In this document: one piece after another, positions 41,798 through 49,667 of the stretch
How the letters are laid out: each line of letters opens with the position of its first letter
Numbering within the stretch: position 1 is the stretch's first letter
Assembly (NCBI GenBank): GCA_027483945.1
Contig: JAIXTM010000012.1
Span: forward strand, 62,001-126,000
Length of the DNA stretch: 64,000 nucleotides
Source: Hyphomicrobiales bacterium
Lineage (GTDB): Bacteria; Pseudomonadota; Alphaproteobacteria; Rhizobiales; Beijerinckiaceae
Direction: 5' to 3'
The notes under the pieces: model-generated
Databases searched by the model: none
Seen by the model: the letters and a program-made list of their open reading frames with translations, nothing else
Told to the model about the DNA's origin: nothing
Position numbers and translations under genes: made by a program

Positions 41798-41837
41798 AGA
41801 ATGGCGCGTTGGTCCCGGGGCTTCTAACGAGGGCGGA

Positions 41838-42896
41838 ATGAACTTCGTCAGCGACAACATCACCGGCGCGGCACCCCGCGTCCTCGAGGCCATCGGCCGG
41901 CTCGGCGCCGGCGCGGATTCAGCCTACGGGATGGACGCGGAGAGTCAGGCTGCCGCCCGGCGCATCGCTGAACTGTTCGAGGCACCGGACGCCTCCGTGA
42001 TGCTCGTCGCCACCGGCACCGCAGCGAACGCGCTGGCCCTGGCGGCGCTGACGCCGCCCTGGGGCGCGGTCCTCTGCCATGAAGAGGCGCACGTCAACGA
42101 CGATGAATGCGGCGCGCCAGAATTCTTCACCCATGGAGCCAAGCTCGCCGGCGTTCCGGGCCCGGGCGGGAAGATGACCCCGGGCGGCGTGCGTCATGCA
42201 CTGACCCGCTTCCCGAAAGCCGTGAAATCGGTGCAGCCTGCGGTCCTCTCGATCTCCCAGGTCACGGAGGCCGGCACCGTCTACTTGCTTCAGGAGATCG
42301 CGGCGCTGTCCGCCGTTGCGCGCGAGGCGGGGCTCAAGGTGCATCTGGACGGCGCGCGCTTCGCCAACGCGCTCGTTGCCCTTGGCTGCACGCCGGCCGA
42401 GCTGAGCTGGAAAGCCGGCATCGATGTGGTGACGCTCGGTCTCACCAAGGTGGGCGGGCTTGCCTGCGAGGCCGTCGTCGCCTTCGATCCGGCCCTCGCC
42501 GAGACGCTTCCCTTCCGGCGCAAGCGCAGCGGCCACACCCTCTCCAAGGGGCGCCTGCTCGGCGTCCAGGCCAATGCACTGCTGGAAGGCGGCTACTGGC
42601 TGGACCTGGCGTCCCATGCCAATGCCGCGGCGCGGCGCCTCGCCGGTGGCCTCGTCGCGGTTCCAGGCATACGGCTCGCCTGGCCGGCGGACGCGAACGA
42701 GGTTTTCCCCATCCTGCCTGCGCGCGTCGACGCCGCGCTGCGCGGGGCGGGCTTCGCCTTCCTGCCTTGGGCGACCGGGTCGCTCGGGCAAGGTGAAACC
42801 TTGGGCCCGGACGAGCGGCTGGTGCGCCTCGTCACCTCGTGGGCGACGGAAATGTCCGATATCGAGCGCTTCCTCGCAGTCGCTGCGGCGGCGTGA
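41838..42896 (+). CDS. Low-specificity L-threonine aldolase family enzyme
   Basis: PLP enzyme that splits threonine or allo-threonine to glycine and acetaldehyde. 352 residues from ATG 41838 (MNFVSDNITGAAPRVLEAI); earlier in-frame ATGs (41742, 41781) would add residues unlike the family. VHLDGARFANAL holds the cofactor Asp, and LTKVGG provides the Schiff-base lysine. HEEAHVNDDECGAPEFF is the substrate-pocket His region. It stands alone between gltBD and the Pro-rich gene. Confidence 0.9.
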   Translation: MNFVSDNITGAAPRVLEAIGRLGAGADSAYGMDAESQAAARRIAELFEAPDASVMLVATGTAANALALAALTPPWGAVLCHEEAHVNDDECGAPEFFTHGAKLAGVPGPGGKMTPGGVRHALTRFPKAVKSVQPAVLSISQVTEAGTVYLLQEIAALSAVAREAGLKVHLDGARFANALVALGCTPAELSWKAGIDVVTLGLTKVGGLACEAVVAFDPALAETLPFRRKRSGHTLSKGRLLGVQANALLEGGYWLDLASHANAAARRLAGGLVAVPGIRLAWPADANEVFPILPARVDAALRGAGFAFLPWATGSLGQGETLGPDERLVRLVTSWATEMSDIERFLAVAAAA

Positions 42897-42917
42897 ACTT
42901 CCCGCCGCGGTCCTGCG

Positions 42918-42932
42918 TTAACCTCGCCTTAA
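42918..42932 (+). promoter_or_regulatory. CtrA box, TTAA-N7-TTAA
   Basis: TTAA (42918-42921), CCTCGCC, TTAA (42929-42932): a full match to the CtrA consensus with correct spacing, 66 bases before the ATG of the Pro-rich gene. A further TTAA is at 42955-42958. The surrounding 16-mer is nearly the same as the one before the DUF882 gene (58745-58759). Confidence 0.65.
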
Positions 42933-42998
42933 CCGTGCCGTATTCGCGGACGCCTTAATCGGATAAGGGTCGGGCGGCGAGCAGGAGCCTTTGCGACG

Positions 42999-44237
42999 AT
43001 GACCTCTTCATCCCTTGTCAGGGCCGGACTGAAGCGGCCTGGACGCATGGTCTTGGGCGCGGCGCTGGCCCTGGCGGCGGCCGCGACGGCCGTGCCTGCC
43101 ACCGCGCAGGTCTATATCTACCGCGACTATTACGGCCGGGGCGGCTGGGGCCCGCGCTATGCCGAGCCCGTGCCGGTTCCGCCCCTGCCGATCCCGTCAC
43201 CGGGGCGCCGGGTCTACGTGCCGGAAGCGCGCTATGCGGACGACCTGCCGCTGCCGCGCGGCGCGGCCGTCAGGGTGGCGCGCAATGCGGGCCTCGACAC
43301 GGTCTCGTCGATCCGGTCGGCGGGCGATGCCTATATCGTCGACGGCGTCTCGCGCCGCGGCCAGCGGCTGCGCGTCGTGGTCGACGCCTATGACGGCAGC
43401 GTCATCGAGCGTCAGGCCATGGGCGGACGCATCGCTCGCGACGAAATGGAGCCAAGGCCTGCTCCGCGCCGCGAGGCGCGCGCCGTGCCGCCCGCGATCC
43501 AGGACAAGCCCCGGGTGATCCCCGCACCGCCTGCCGCCGCGCCGGCTCCCACGCGGCCGGCGCCCGAGGCACGCGTCCCGGAAAAGCCGGTCGCTCCTGC
43601 CCCGTCCGAGGCAACGCGCGTGTCGCCGGCGACGCCGGACGGTGATCCGGCCGCCGCGGCGCCCAAGCCTGCGGCGCCTGCGGTCGCGGCGCGTCCCGAA
43701 CCAGCCCTGCCGGCAGCCAGGCCGGACCCGGAGATCAAGCTGCCGGTCCCGCCCGTCGCCAAGCCGGTGATCCCGATCCCCGGCACGCCGGCGGCCAGGG
43801 AGCCGGACACCCAGCCCGGCGCCCGGCCGGCCGCGATCGATCCGAAGCCCACCGCTCCGGCGGAGGCTGCCCCGGCCGTTCCCGCACCCCGCCGGGAGGA
43901 GACCCGCACCGCGCCCCCGCCTGCGGCCCCGGCCGCTCCCGGCGTGACGGCTCCTGCCTCGCCGGCTCCCGCGCGTCCGGCCACCGCTGCCATCGACCCC
44001 AAGCCGGCGGCTCCCGCCGTCAATCCGCAGCGCGTCCCGGAGCCGCGACCGACGCCGCGTCCTGCCGAGACACGGCAAAGCCCGGACACGGCCAGCCCGC
44101 CCGCCGCCGCGGCGGAGACCAAGCCGCAGATCCCGGTCGTTCAGGTACCCGTGGTTCAGGTGCCCGTGGTTCCATTGGAGGAAGCGCGGCCGAACAGGCC
44201 CGCTTCGCCGGCGGTGCCCCCGGTGGCGCTGGACTGA
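42999..44237 (+). CDS. Pro/Ala-rich exported protein, function unknown
   Basis: 412 residues. An Ala-rich signal peptide ends near ATAQVYIYRDYYG. Residues about 45-140 form a small globular part (LPLPRGAAVRVARNAGLDTVSSIRSAGDAYIVDGVSRRGQRLRVVVDAYDGSVIERQ), reminiscent of PepSY-like small periplasmic folds. From about 150 on it is mostly Pro, Ala, Lys and Glu, with repeated AAIDPKP units and an imperfect 15-bp tandem repeat at 44139-44168 (VQVPV twice). Such tails span the periplasm or bind the wall. A CtrA box lies upstream and a bidirectional terminator follows. Confidence 0.75.
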   Translation: MTSSSLVRAGLKRPGRMVLGAALALAAAATAVPATAQVYIYRDYYGRGGWGPRYAEPVPVPPLPIPSPGRRVYVPEARYADDLPLPRGAAVRVARNAGLDTVSSIRSAGDAYIVDGVSRRGQRLRVVVDAYDGSVIERQAMGGRIARDEMEPRPAPRREARAVPPAIQDKPRVIPAPPAAAPAPTRPAPEARVPEKPVAPAPSEATRVSPATPDGDPAAAAPKPAAPAVAARPEPALPAARPDPEIKLPVPPVAKPVIPIPGTPAAREPDTQPGARPAAIDPKPTAPAEAAPAVPAPRREETRTAPPPAAPAAPGVTAPASPAPARPATAAIDPKPAAPAVNPQRVPEPRPTPRPAETRQSPDTASPPAAAAETKPQIPVVQVPVVQVPVVPLEEARPNRPASPAVPPVALD

Positions 44238-44257
44238 GCGGCGGAAGACAAGACGAC

Positions 44258-44287
44258 AAAAAGCCCCGGCAGGTGCCGGGGCTTTTT
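44258..44287. terminator. Bidirectional intrinsic terminator
   Basis: AAAAAGCCCCGGC (44258-44270), loop AGGT, GCCGGGGCTTTTT (44275-44287): a perfect 13-bp stem with T-runs on both strands, between the convergent Pro-rich gene and hsp20. Confidence 0.93.
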
Positions 44288-44320
44288 CGTCTTCAGGCCT
44301 GCAGGTGGGCCGCCCGATGA

Positions 44321-44800
44321 TCAGGCCGCCTTGGCCTTGCCGTCGATGACGGTGGCTTTCGCAGACGCACCGATCGGGATCAGACGCGGCTTCTTGGCTT
44401 CGGGGACCTCGCGGACGAGGTCGACGTGAAGCAGGCCATGCTCCAGCGTCGCGTTCTCGACCTGGACATGGTCGGCGAGCTGGAAGCGACGCTCGAAGGC
44501 GCGGGCGGCGATGCCCTGATGCAGGACCTCGCGGCCACCCTCGGCGCGGGCCCTGGCCTCGCTCTCCGACTTGTCGCCGCGGATCGACAGGGTCTGCTCA
44601 CGGACCTCGATGGCAAGATCGTCCTCGGCGAAACCGGCAACCGCGACCGAGATGCGGTAATGGTTCTCGCCGGTGCGCTCGATGTTGTAGGGCGGGTAAG
44701 CGTTGCCGCCGTCCACGCCCGAAAGCTGGTCGAGCATGGAGAAAAGCCGGTCGAAACCGACGGTCGAGCGATAAAGGGAAGACGGATCGAACTGACGCAT
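44321..44800 (-). CDS. Small heat-shock protein, Hsp20 family
   Basis: ATP-independent chaperone that holds unfolding proteins. 159 residues from ATG 44800, with AAGGAGG eight bases upstream; the open frame upstream is leader. MRQFDPSSLYRSTVGFDRLFSML is the N-terminus of IbpA/HspA-type proteins. The alpha-crystallin domain (YPPYNIERTGENHYRISVAVAGF to LEHGLLHVDLVREVPE) covers about 36-130, with the IPI motif (LIPIGA) at the end. The leader looks like a ROSE thermometer behind a heat-shock promoter. Confidence 0.95.
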   Translation of the reverse strand: MRQFDPSSLYRSTVGFDRLFSMLDQLSGVDGGNAYPPYNIERTGENHYRISVAVAGFAEDDLAIEVREQTLSIRGDKSESEARARAEGGREVLHQGIAARAFERRFQLADHVQVENATLEHGLLHVDLVREVPEAKKPRLIPIGASAKATVIDGKAKAA

Positions 44801-44890
44801 GGCATATCCTCCTTGAAGCGACATGCGGTTGCCGAAGGTCCGCCCTGACGGGCCGGACCCGGTTGTCGTGCAGCCGTCACGGCCTGCACG
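44801..44890 (-). ncRNA. Probable ROSE-type RNA thermometer in the hsp20 leader
   Basis: Read on the minus strand, the leader folds into three stems. 44890-44867 is CGTGCA-G-GCCG-TGA-CGGC-TGCACG with one bulged G. 44859-44837 is GGTCC-G-GCCC-GTCA-GGGC-GGACC, again with one bulged G. 44833-44801 is closed by GGCA/TGCC and holds TCGCT (the UYGCU of ROSE) opposite the ribosome site AAGGAGG. This is the ROSE layout: stable 5' stems and a weak last stem masking the ribosome site until the temperature rises. Based on hand folding only. Confidence 0.65.
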
Positions 44891-44897
44891 GAGGCTG

Positions 44898-44926
44898 AGT
44901 TGGGAATCGCTGACGCCCGTTTCAAG
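44898..44926 (-). promoter_or_regulatory. Heat-shock (RpoH) promoter for hsp20
   Basis: On the minus strand CTTGAAA (44926-44920), 15 bases, CCCAACT (44904-44898). The -35 is an exact RpoH match and the -10 is partial. The start would fall at about 44890, exactly where the first leader hairpin begins. Confidence 0.6.
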
Positions 44927-44948
44927 ACCGCCGGAACCGCCGCCGCCC

Positions 44949-45950
44949 ATGGAACTCTTCGCGCTTCCCGTAAACCCGGTCCCGGCCCAGGGACACTCAT
45001 TCTCCGTCACGACGGCGGACGGGATCGTCCTGCGGGCCGCGCGCTGGCGGCCGACGACGCGCAAGGTGAAGGGCACCGTCCTGGTCGTGCAGGGCAGGGC
45101 GGAGTTCATCGAGAAATATTTCGAGACGATCGGGGACCTGCGGCGGCGCGGCTTCCACGTCGTCGCATTCGATTTCCGGGGGCAGGGCGGCTCGCAGAGG
45201 CTGACCGGCAATCCCCGCAAGGGGCACGTCCCGCGCTTCGCCCATTACCTGCGGGACCTCGACGCCATCGTGGGGCAGGTCCTGCCGGGCCTGCCGCAGC
45301 CCTGGTTCGCGCTCGGCCATTCGATGGGCGCGGCCGTACTGATCACTGCCGCCCACGGACGGGCCGCGCCGTTCCGGCGCATGGTGCTGACCGCACCGCT
45401 CATCGACATACGCGCGACGGAGGGGCGGGTCTGGCCCTTCCTCCTGGCGGGGGCGATGAAGGCGCTCGGGATGGGATCGTCCTTCATCCCCGGTGGGGGC
45501 GAGACCTCGCTGATGACCAAGCCCTTCGCCGGCAACCGGCTGACCCGCGACCCGGTGCGCTATGCCCGCAACGCGGAACTGGCGGCGCGCTTCCCGCATC
45601 TGGCGATCGGCGAGCCGACCGTGTCATGGCTCTGGACGGTGATGTGGGCGCTCAAGGCCTTCCGGGCGCCGCGCTACCCGCTCGAGGTCGCCGTGCCGAC
45701 CCTCATCATGGCAGCGGGCGAGGACGAGATCGTTTCGACGCGTTCCACGGAACGTTTCGCGGCGCGTCTCAAAGGCGGCCATGCCCTGATCGCGCCGGGC
45801 GCCAGGCACGAGATCCTCAACGAGACCGATAGCATACGCCAGGAATTCTGGGCCGCATTCGACGCTTTCGTGCCCGGCACCGAGCGTGCGCGGGTGCCGC
45901 GGGAGCCCGCAGCCGATCAGGCGTTGAGCAGCGCCAGCGTCGCCTCGTGA
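44949..45950 (+). CDS. Alpha/beta hydrolase, lysophospholipase-like
   Basis: 333 residues from ATG 44949; the frame extends upstream to 44823 but overlaps the hsp20 promoter and leader. GRAEFIEKYFETIGDLRRRGFHVVAFDFRGQGGS is typical of the PldB-like group, GHSMGAA holds the nucleophile Ser, and the catalytic Asp and His lie in AAGEDEIVS and GARHEILNE. It probably hydrolyses lysophospholipids or monoacylglycerols. The 3' end overlaps the HisN-like gene by 34 bases, tail to tail. Confidence 0.88.
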   Translation: MELFALPVNPVPAQGHSFSVTTADGIVLRAARWRPTTRKVKGTVLVVQGRAEFIEKYFETIGDLRRRGFHVVAFDFRGQGGSQRLTGNPRKGHVPRFAHYLRDLDAIVGQVLPGLPQPWFALGHSMGAAVLITAAHGRAAPFRRMVLTAPLIDIRATEGRVWPFLLAGAMKALGMGSSFIPGGGETSLMTKPFAGNRLTRDPVRYARNAELAARFPHLAIGEPTVSWLWTVMWALKAFRAPRYPLEVAVPTLIMAAGEDEIVSTRSTERFAARLKGGHALIAPGARHEILNETDSIRQEFWAAFDAFVPGTERARVPREPAADQALSSASVAS

Positions 45951-46699
45951 ACCGCGCGGCTGCCTGAGGCGACGACCGAGCCGCCGTCCTGGGCCGGCTT
46001 GCCGTCCCACGTGGTGACGATGCCGCCGGCGCCCTCGATGATGGGGATGATGGCCACGATGTCGTAGGGCTTGAGGTTGGTTTCCACGACCACGTCCACG
46101 AAGCCTGCCGCCAGCATGCAGTAGGAATAGCAGTCGCCGCCATAGCGGGAGAGGCGGGCCTGGCCCTCCACCCGGCGGAACCGCTCGCGGTTTTCCTCCG
46201 ACATGAGGAGCGGGCTCGTGGTCATGAGCGTCGCCTCGGAAAGGCCTGAGCAGTCGCGGGTGCGCAGGGACCTCTTGCCGGTGGCGCCGCGCCAGATCGC
46301 CCGTTTGCCGTCGCCGGAGAAGCGCTCGCCCGTGAAGGGCTGGTGCATCATGCCGTGGCAGGGGATGCCGTTGCGGGTCAACCCGATCAGCGTGCCCCAC
46401 ATGGGCAGGCCGCAAATGAACGATTTGGTGCCGTCGATCGGATCCAGCACCCAGACATATTCGGCGTCCCCGTTCTCGCTCCCGTATTCCTCGCCGACGA
46501 TGCCGTGGGCGGGGAAGGTCCGCTTGATGAGGTGGCGCATGGCCGCCTCGGCCGCCTTGTCCGCCTCGGTGACCGGATCGAACGCTCCGCCGGCATTCTT
46601 GTCCTGCGCCGCCAGATTGGTGCGGAAAAACGGCAGGATCGCACTGCCGGACAGCGTGGCGAGTTCATCGACGAACTGGGAGAAATCGACTGCCGTCAT
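45917..46699 (-). CDS. Inositol monophosphatase family protein, HisN-like
   Basis: 260 residues from MTAVDF (46699); the longer frame to 46759 has no family match. Metal-binding motifs GEEYGSE and WVLDPIDGTKSF are intact, and YDIVAIIPIIEGAGG is the C-terminal site. Members of this branch are often histidinol-phosphate phosphatases (last-but-one step of histidine synthesis) or inositol phosphatases; the sequence alone does not decide. It is convergent with the hydrolase gene. Confidence 0.87.
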   Translation of the reverse strand: MTAVDFSQFVDELATLSGSAILPFFRTNLAAQDKNAGGAFDPVTEADKAAEAAMRHLIKRTFPAHGIVGEEYGSENGDAEYVWVLDPIDGTKSFICGLPMWGTLIGLTRNGIPCHGMMHQPFTGERFSGDGKRAIWRGATGKRSLRTRDCSGLSEATLMTTSPLLMSEENRERFRRVEGQARLSRYGGDCYSYCMLAAGFVDVVVETNLKPYDIVAIIPIIEGAGGIVTTWDGKPAQDGGSVVASGSRAVHEATLALLNA

Positions 46700-46820
46700 G
46701 CGGAAAGCACCCCCGATCAAGTGATCATCGGCTGTAGCCGCTTCGCGCACGGGCCGCAACGCACGCGCGTTCAGCGCATGGGAAGCAGATCAGCCATGAT
46801 AAATTGGTAGGGCTAACGGC

Positions 46821-46849
46821 TTGAATTTTTTGCGGTGCACGCGCATATT
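46821..46849 (+). promoter_or_regulatory. Sigma-70-like promoter for a candidate small RNA
   Basis: TTGAAT (46821-46826), 17 bases, CATATT (46844-46849). Four of six positions match at each element, with ideal spacing. No protein gene starts downstream on this strand before a strong terminator at 46920-46950. Confidence 0.5.
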
Positions 46850-46855
46850 GTTGCA

Positions 46856-46950
46856 GTGCGATATCGTGATTGGCGTTGCGGTATCGCCTGCCCTCCTTGG
46901 GCGTTTCCTCCCTAGACTTGGACCGCTCACGCAAGTGCGCGGTCCTTTTT
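46856..46950 (+). ncRNA. Candidate trans-acting small RNA with two anti-Shine-Dalgarno motifs
   Basis: About 95 nt. The 5' stem GCGATATCG (46858-46866) pairs with CGGTATCGC (46879-46887) with one wobble. A small stem GCCC (46890-46893) and GGGC (46899-46902) displays TCCTT, so CTCCT is in a loop. TTTCCTCCCT (46904-46913) is single-stranded. A canonical terminator closes it at 46920-46950. Rhizobial alpha-r14-type RNAs and other alphaproteobacterial sRNAs use exposed CCUCC motifs to block ribosome sites. It lies in the 275-bp gap between the HisN-like and N-formylglutamate genes, both on the other strand, so the terminator has no other client. Confidence 0.65.
46920..46950 (+). terminator. Intrinsic terminator of the candidate small RNA
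   Basis: GGACCGC-T-CAC (46920-46930), loop GCAA, GTG-C-GCGGTCC (46935-46945), then TTTTT. One mismatch in an 11-bp stem. On the plus strand no coding gene precedes it. Confidence 0.9.
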
Positions 46951-46974
46951 CTTGGTCTGGAGGTCTAAAGACGC

Positions 46975-47856
46975 CTATTCCGCCGCCATGCGCCGCCCGG
47001 GCGCCAGATCGTCCGCCAGGTGGGGGATCACGGCCTTGAAAACGGCGGTCAGCGTGCCGGACAGGCGGCCGTACCCGCTTGTCGGCTCAAGGGTCCGCTC
47101 ATTCATGTAGAGCCCGCGGTTGATCTCCACCTGCAGGGCATGGCGCCCCGCCAGCGGCTCGCCGTAATGCTCGGTGATGAATCCGCCGGCATAGGGCTTG
47201 TTGCGCACCACATGGAAGCCGTGGCGGCGCAGCTCGCGCTCGACACGGTCCGTCAGCGCGCCGGCGCAACTGGTGCCGAACCGGTCGCCCAGGATGACGT
47301 CCGGCCGGCGCCCGCCCTCCCGCGCCAGTCCTGCGGACGGCATGGAATGACAGTCGATCAGGGCGGCGACGCCGAATTCACGGGCCGTGCGCATCACGAG
47401 CTGACGCAGCGACTGGTGATAGGGCTTGTAGAAGTCCTCGATGCGGGCGAGACCCTCCTCAGCCGCGATCCGCCCCGCATAGATTTCGCGTCCATCCCCG
47501 ACGATACGCGGGATCGTGCCCAGCCCGCCGGCCACCCGCATGGACCGCGTATTCGCGAAAGGCGGAAGGCGCCCTTCGAACAACCGGGGGTCGAGTTCGT
47601 AGGGCTCGCGATTGACGTCGAGGAAGGCGCGGGGGAAGCGCGCGATCATGAGCGGCGCGCCCAGGCCCAGCACTCCGGAAAACAGGTCGTCGACGAACGC
47701 GTCCTCGGACCGCCGCAGCGTCAGGGCGTCGAGCCGCGAGGCGGCCAGGAAGTGCGGATAATAGTCACGCCCCGCATGGGGCACGTTGAACACGACGGGC
47801 GCGGCAAGCCGCGACGGCTCGCGGATGAGGAAAGGGCGGGGCGCCTCGGCGGTCAT
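46975..47856 (-). CDS. N-formylglutamate amidohydrolase
   Basis: Hydrolyses N-formyl-glutamate to glutamate and formate, or acts on related N-acyl amino acids. 293 residues from ATG 47856, with GAGGAGG about ten bases upstream; the upstream frame overlaps the cpdR control region. VFNVPHAGRDYY (His), the RSEDAFVDDLF segment and DCHSMPS carry zinc ligands. An isolated copy outside a hut operon, next to cpdR, is the usual arrangement in Rhizobiales; its physiological role there is unclear. Confidence 0.92.
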   Translation of the reverse strand: MTAEAPRPFLIREPSRLAAPVVFNVPHAGRDYYPHFLAASRLDALTLRRSEDAFVDDLFSGVLGLGAPLMIARFPRAFLDVNREPYELDPRLFEGRLPPFANTRSMRVAGGLGTIPRIVGDGREIYAGRIAAEEGLARIEDFYKPYHQSLRQLVMRTAREFGVAALIDCHSMPSAGLAREGGRRPDVILGDRFGTSCAGALTDRVERELRRHGFHVVRNKPYAGGFITEHYGEPLAGRHALQVEINRGLYMNERTLEPTSGYGRLSGTLTAVFKAVIPHLADDLAPGRRMAAE

Positions 47857-48059
47857 TTTCTTGGATTTGACCTCCTCGCATGGCGGCCTTGAGGCCGCTT
47901 CTCGCCTGGTCATGAACAGTCTGGCCCTGCCGGAGACACTTGTCCATCGCTGCGGCAGAAACCAGCGGTCCGAGAAGGTTAACATCTTCACCAGACCTTT
48001 ACGAGGTTCGGTGTTTATGAGAGGCCAATGGGCGAACCGCCCGCGAGCCCGACACGGAC

Positions 48060-48419
48060 ATGACCAAGATTCTCCTCGCCGAAGACGACAACGACATGCG
48101 CCGCTTCCTCGTGAAGGCGTTGCAGAATGCAGGCTACGATGTAGCCTCCTTCGACAACGGCCTGTCGGCGTATAACCGCCTGCGCGAGGAGCCGTTCGAG
48201 CTTCTGCTCACCGACATCGTCATGCCCGAAATGGACGGGATCGAGCTCGCTCGCCGGGCAACCGAACTCGATCCGGACATGAAGGTGATGTTCATCACCG
48301 GCTTCGCGGCCGTGGCGCTGAACCCCGATTCCAACGCGCCCAAGGATGCAAAGATCCTGTCCAAGCCGTTCCATCTGCGCGACCTCGTCAACGAGGTCGA
48401 GAAGATGCTGGCGGCCTAG
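48060..48419 (+). CDS. cpdR: Single-domain response regulator CpdR
   Basis: Adaptor that, when unphosphorylated, delivers substrates to ClpXP at the cell pole during the cell cycle; the CckA-ChpT relay phosphorylates it. 119 residues, receiver only: acidic pocket Asp9-Asp10, phosphoacceptor Asp52 (LLTDIVMPEMDG), Thr in MFITGF and Lys in LSKPFHL. It ends Ala-Ala, as in Caulobacter CpdR, where the terminal pair matters for turnover. A TTAAC half-site lies at 47979-47983, about 80 bases upstream. Confidence 0.93.
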   Translation: MTKILLAEDDNDMRRFLVKALQNAGYDVASFDNGLSAYNRLREEPFELLLTDIVMPEMDGIELARRATELDPDMKVMFITGFAAVALNPDSNAPKDAKILSKPFHLRDLVNEVEKMLAA

Positions 48420-48455
48420 GTCGCACCGGGAGCACCGTCACAGGACTTCGTCGGC

Positions 48456-49502
48456 TCATCGTCGGCCTGACGCAGCGGGATCGTGGATCGAGCTGGCGCC
48501 GTGGGCCGCCGCGTGGCCCGTCGTCGTGGCATGGTGCCCGGCAAGACCGTAGCCGAGGGCGAGTTCCGTCATGGTCGGCTCGACCGCGCCGGCCCGTCCG
48601 CCAAACCAGCCGGCGATCGCACCCAGGACCAGAGCGAGAGCGCCGACCAATGCCCCCGTCGACACCGCCTTGGCGGCGACGTCGGCGGCCTGCCGCGCCT
48701 GGTTCGTCGCCTGCTCCATGCCCTGGCGGTATTGCTGCTCGTATTGCTGAACCTGCGTGCGCGCCTGCTCGATCGGGATGCCCTGCGCCTGCGCCAGCGA
48801 TTCGGCCGCACGGTCGCGGGCCTGCTGGGCCTGCGCCTGGTCGCCCGTCACCGCGGCACGCACCGCCGCGACGGCGGCGTCGCGCATTGCAGCCGGGTCG
48901 ACCCCGCCGGTGCCGCTGCGGATCTGCTGTTCGATCCGCGAGAAGGGGTCGCCACCCTGGGCGATGGACGGGGCCGCCGCCTGCGCGGCGGTCTGCGCCG
49001 TCTGGCCGACGGCTGAGGTCATGCCGCCGAGCGCGCCTGACGCCGCATTGTAGGCTCCGCTGACGACGCCGCTCACCGTCGAGGTGAGCATGTAGGCGAC
49101 GACCAGGGTGGTCAGTGCCCAGGCGGTGAAGCCGTGCCAGGCGGCCGTCCCTTCCTTTGGCTTGCCGGAGAGCCGGCCGGCCACGTAGCCGCCGGCGAAA
49201 GAGGCGATAACGCCCGACAGGGCCCACCAGATCGCCGCGCCCATGGAGAAGGCCGTCGGTGACGGGTTCTCGCCCGCGCCGGCCACCGGATCGAGGGTCG
49301 ACGCGCCGATGCCGATGCCGACCATGTTGAGGATCAGCTGCGTCACGAGGGCCACGACAACGCCGGCCAGGACCGCGCCCCACGAGATGCGGTTCAGCAT
49401 GATGGTTCGGGCATCCTCGGCCGGCGTGACCGGCGACAGGTGCGGCGCATCATGGTCGCCCCGGTTGCGCGGCGTGTTCGGCTTGTCGTGATGGGCGGCC
49501 AT
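48456..49502 (-). CDS. PhnA-like multi-pass membrane protein, function unknown
   Basis: About 348 residues from ATG 49502 (GGAGGG upstream); an ATG 11 codons earlier is possible. A polar N-terminus is followed by membrane spans at about 40-65, 85-105 and 120-145. A long Ala/Gln/Arg helical region (ARDRAAESLAQAQG..ARTQVQQYEQQYRQG) in the middle is probably a coiled coil outside the membrane, and a final span (ALVGALALVLGAIAGWFGG) precedes the tail. Similar proteins in Hyphomicrobiales are annotated PhnA-like without known function. Confidence 0.7.
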   Translation of the reverse strand: MAAHHDKPNTPRNRGDHDAPHLSPVTPAEDARTIMLNRISWGAVLAGVVVALVTQLILNMVGIGIGASTLDPVAGAGENPSPTAFSMGAAIWWALSGVIASFAGGYVAGRLSGKPKEGTAAWHGFTAWALTTLVVAYMLTSTVSGVVSGAYNAASGALGGMTSAVGQTAQTAAQAAAPSIAQGGDPFSRIEQQIRSGTGGVDPAAMRDAAVAAVRAAVTGDQAQAQQARDRAAESLAQAQGIPIEQARTQVQQYEQQYRQGMEQATNQARQAADVAAKAVSTGALVGALALVLGAIAGWFGGRAGAVEPTMTELALGYGLAGHHATTTGHAAAHGASSIHDPAASGRR

Positions 49503-49667
49503 GGGTCCCTCCGGCTGCTGGTTGTCGTCAACCATGGCCTTTCATCCATGTTCCGGCCCGCCTGCCTCGCCGGGAGCTGGGTACGCTGGCGGACCGACAG
49601 CGCCGCCGGAGAGGGTGATTAGAGCCTTGCGCGGAAAGCGGCGAGCCGGTATGACCCCGCCACATCG

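Larger units (their letters stand above)
41240..41837. other. 598-bp divergent intergenic region, palindrome-rich
   Basis: The gap between gltB (minus) and the threonine aldolase gene (plus) holds no gene I can support. The open frame across it on the plus strand continues an antisense frame of gltB. I see perfect dyads at 41378-41397, 41572-41590, 41652-41664 and 41779-41797, a looser one at 41600-41617 (GCACA, 8 bases, TGTGC), and an 8-bp palindrome AACCGGTT at 41556-41563. The segment 41590-41700 is less GC-rich than its surroundings and is the likeliest promoter zone. Confidence 0.6.

Noticed and set aside
44139..44168. Tandem 15-bp repeat near the end of the Pro-rich gene as a mobile or CRISPR-like repeat
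   Set aside because: Two in-frame copies inside a low-complexity coding tail; ordinary slippage.
47971..48059. Full CtrA box before cpdR
   Set aside because: Only one TTAAC half-site (47979-47983); the partner seven bases on does not match.
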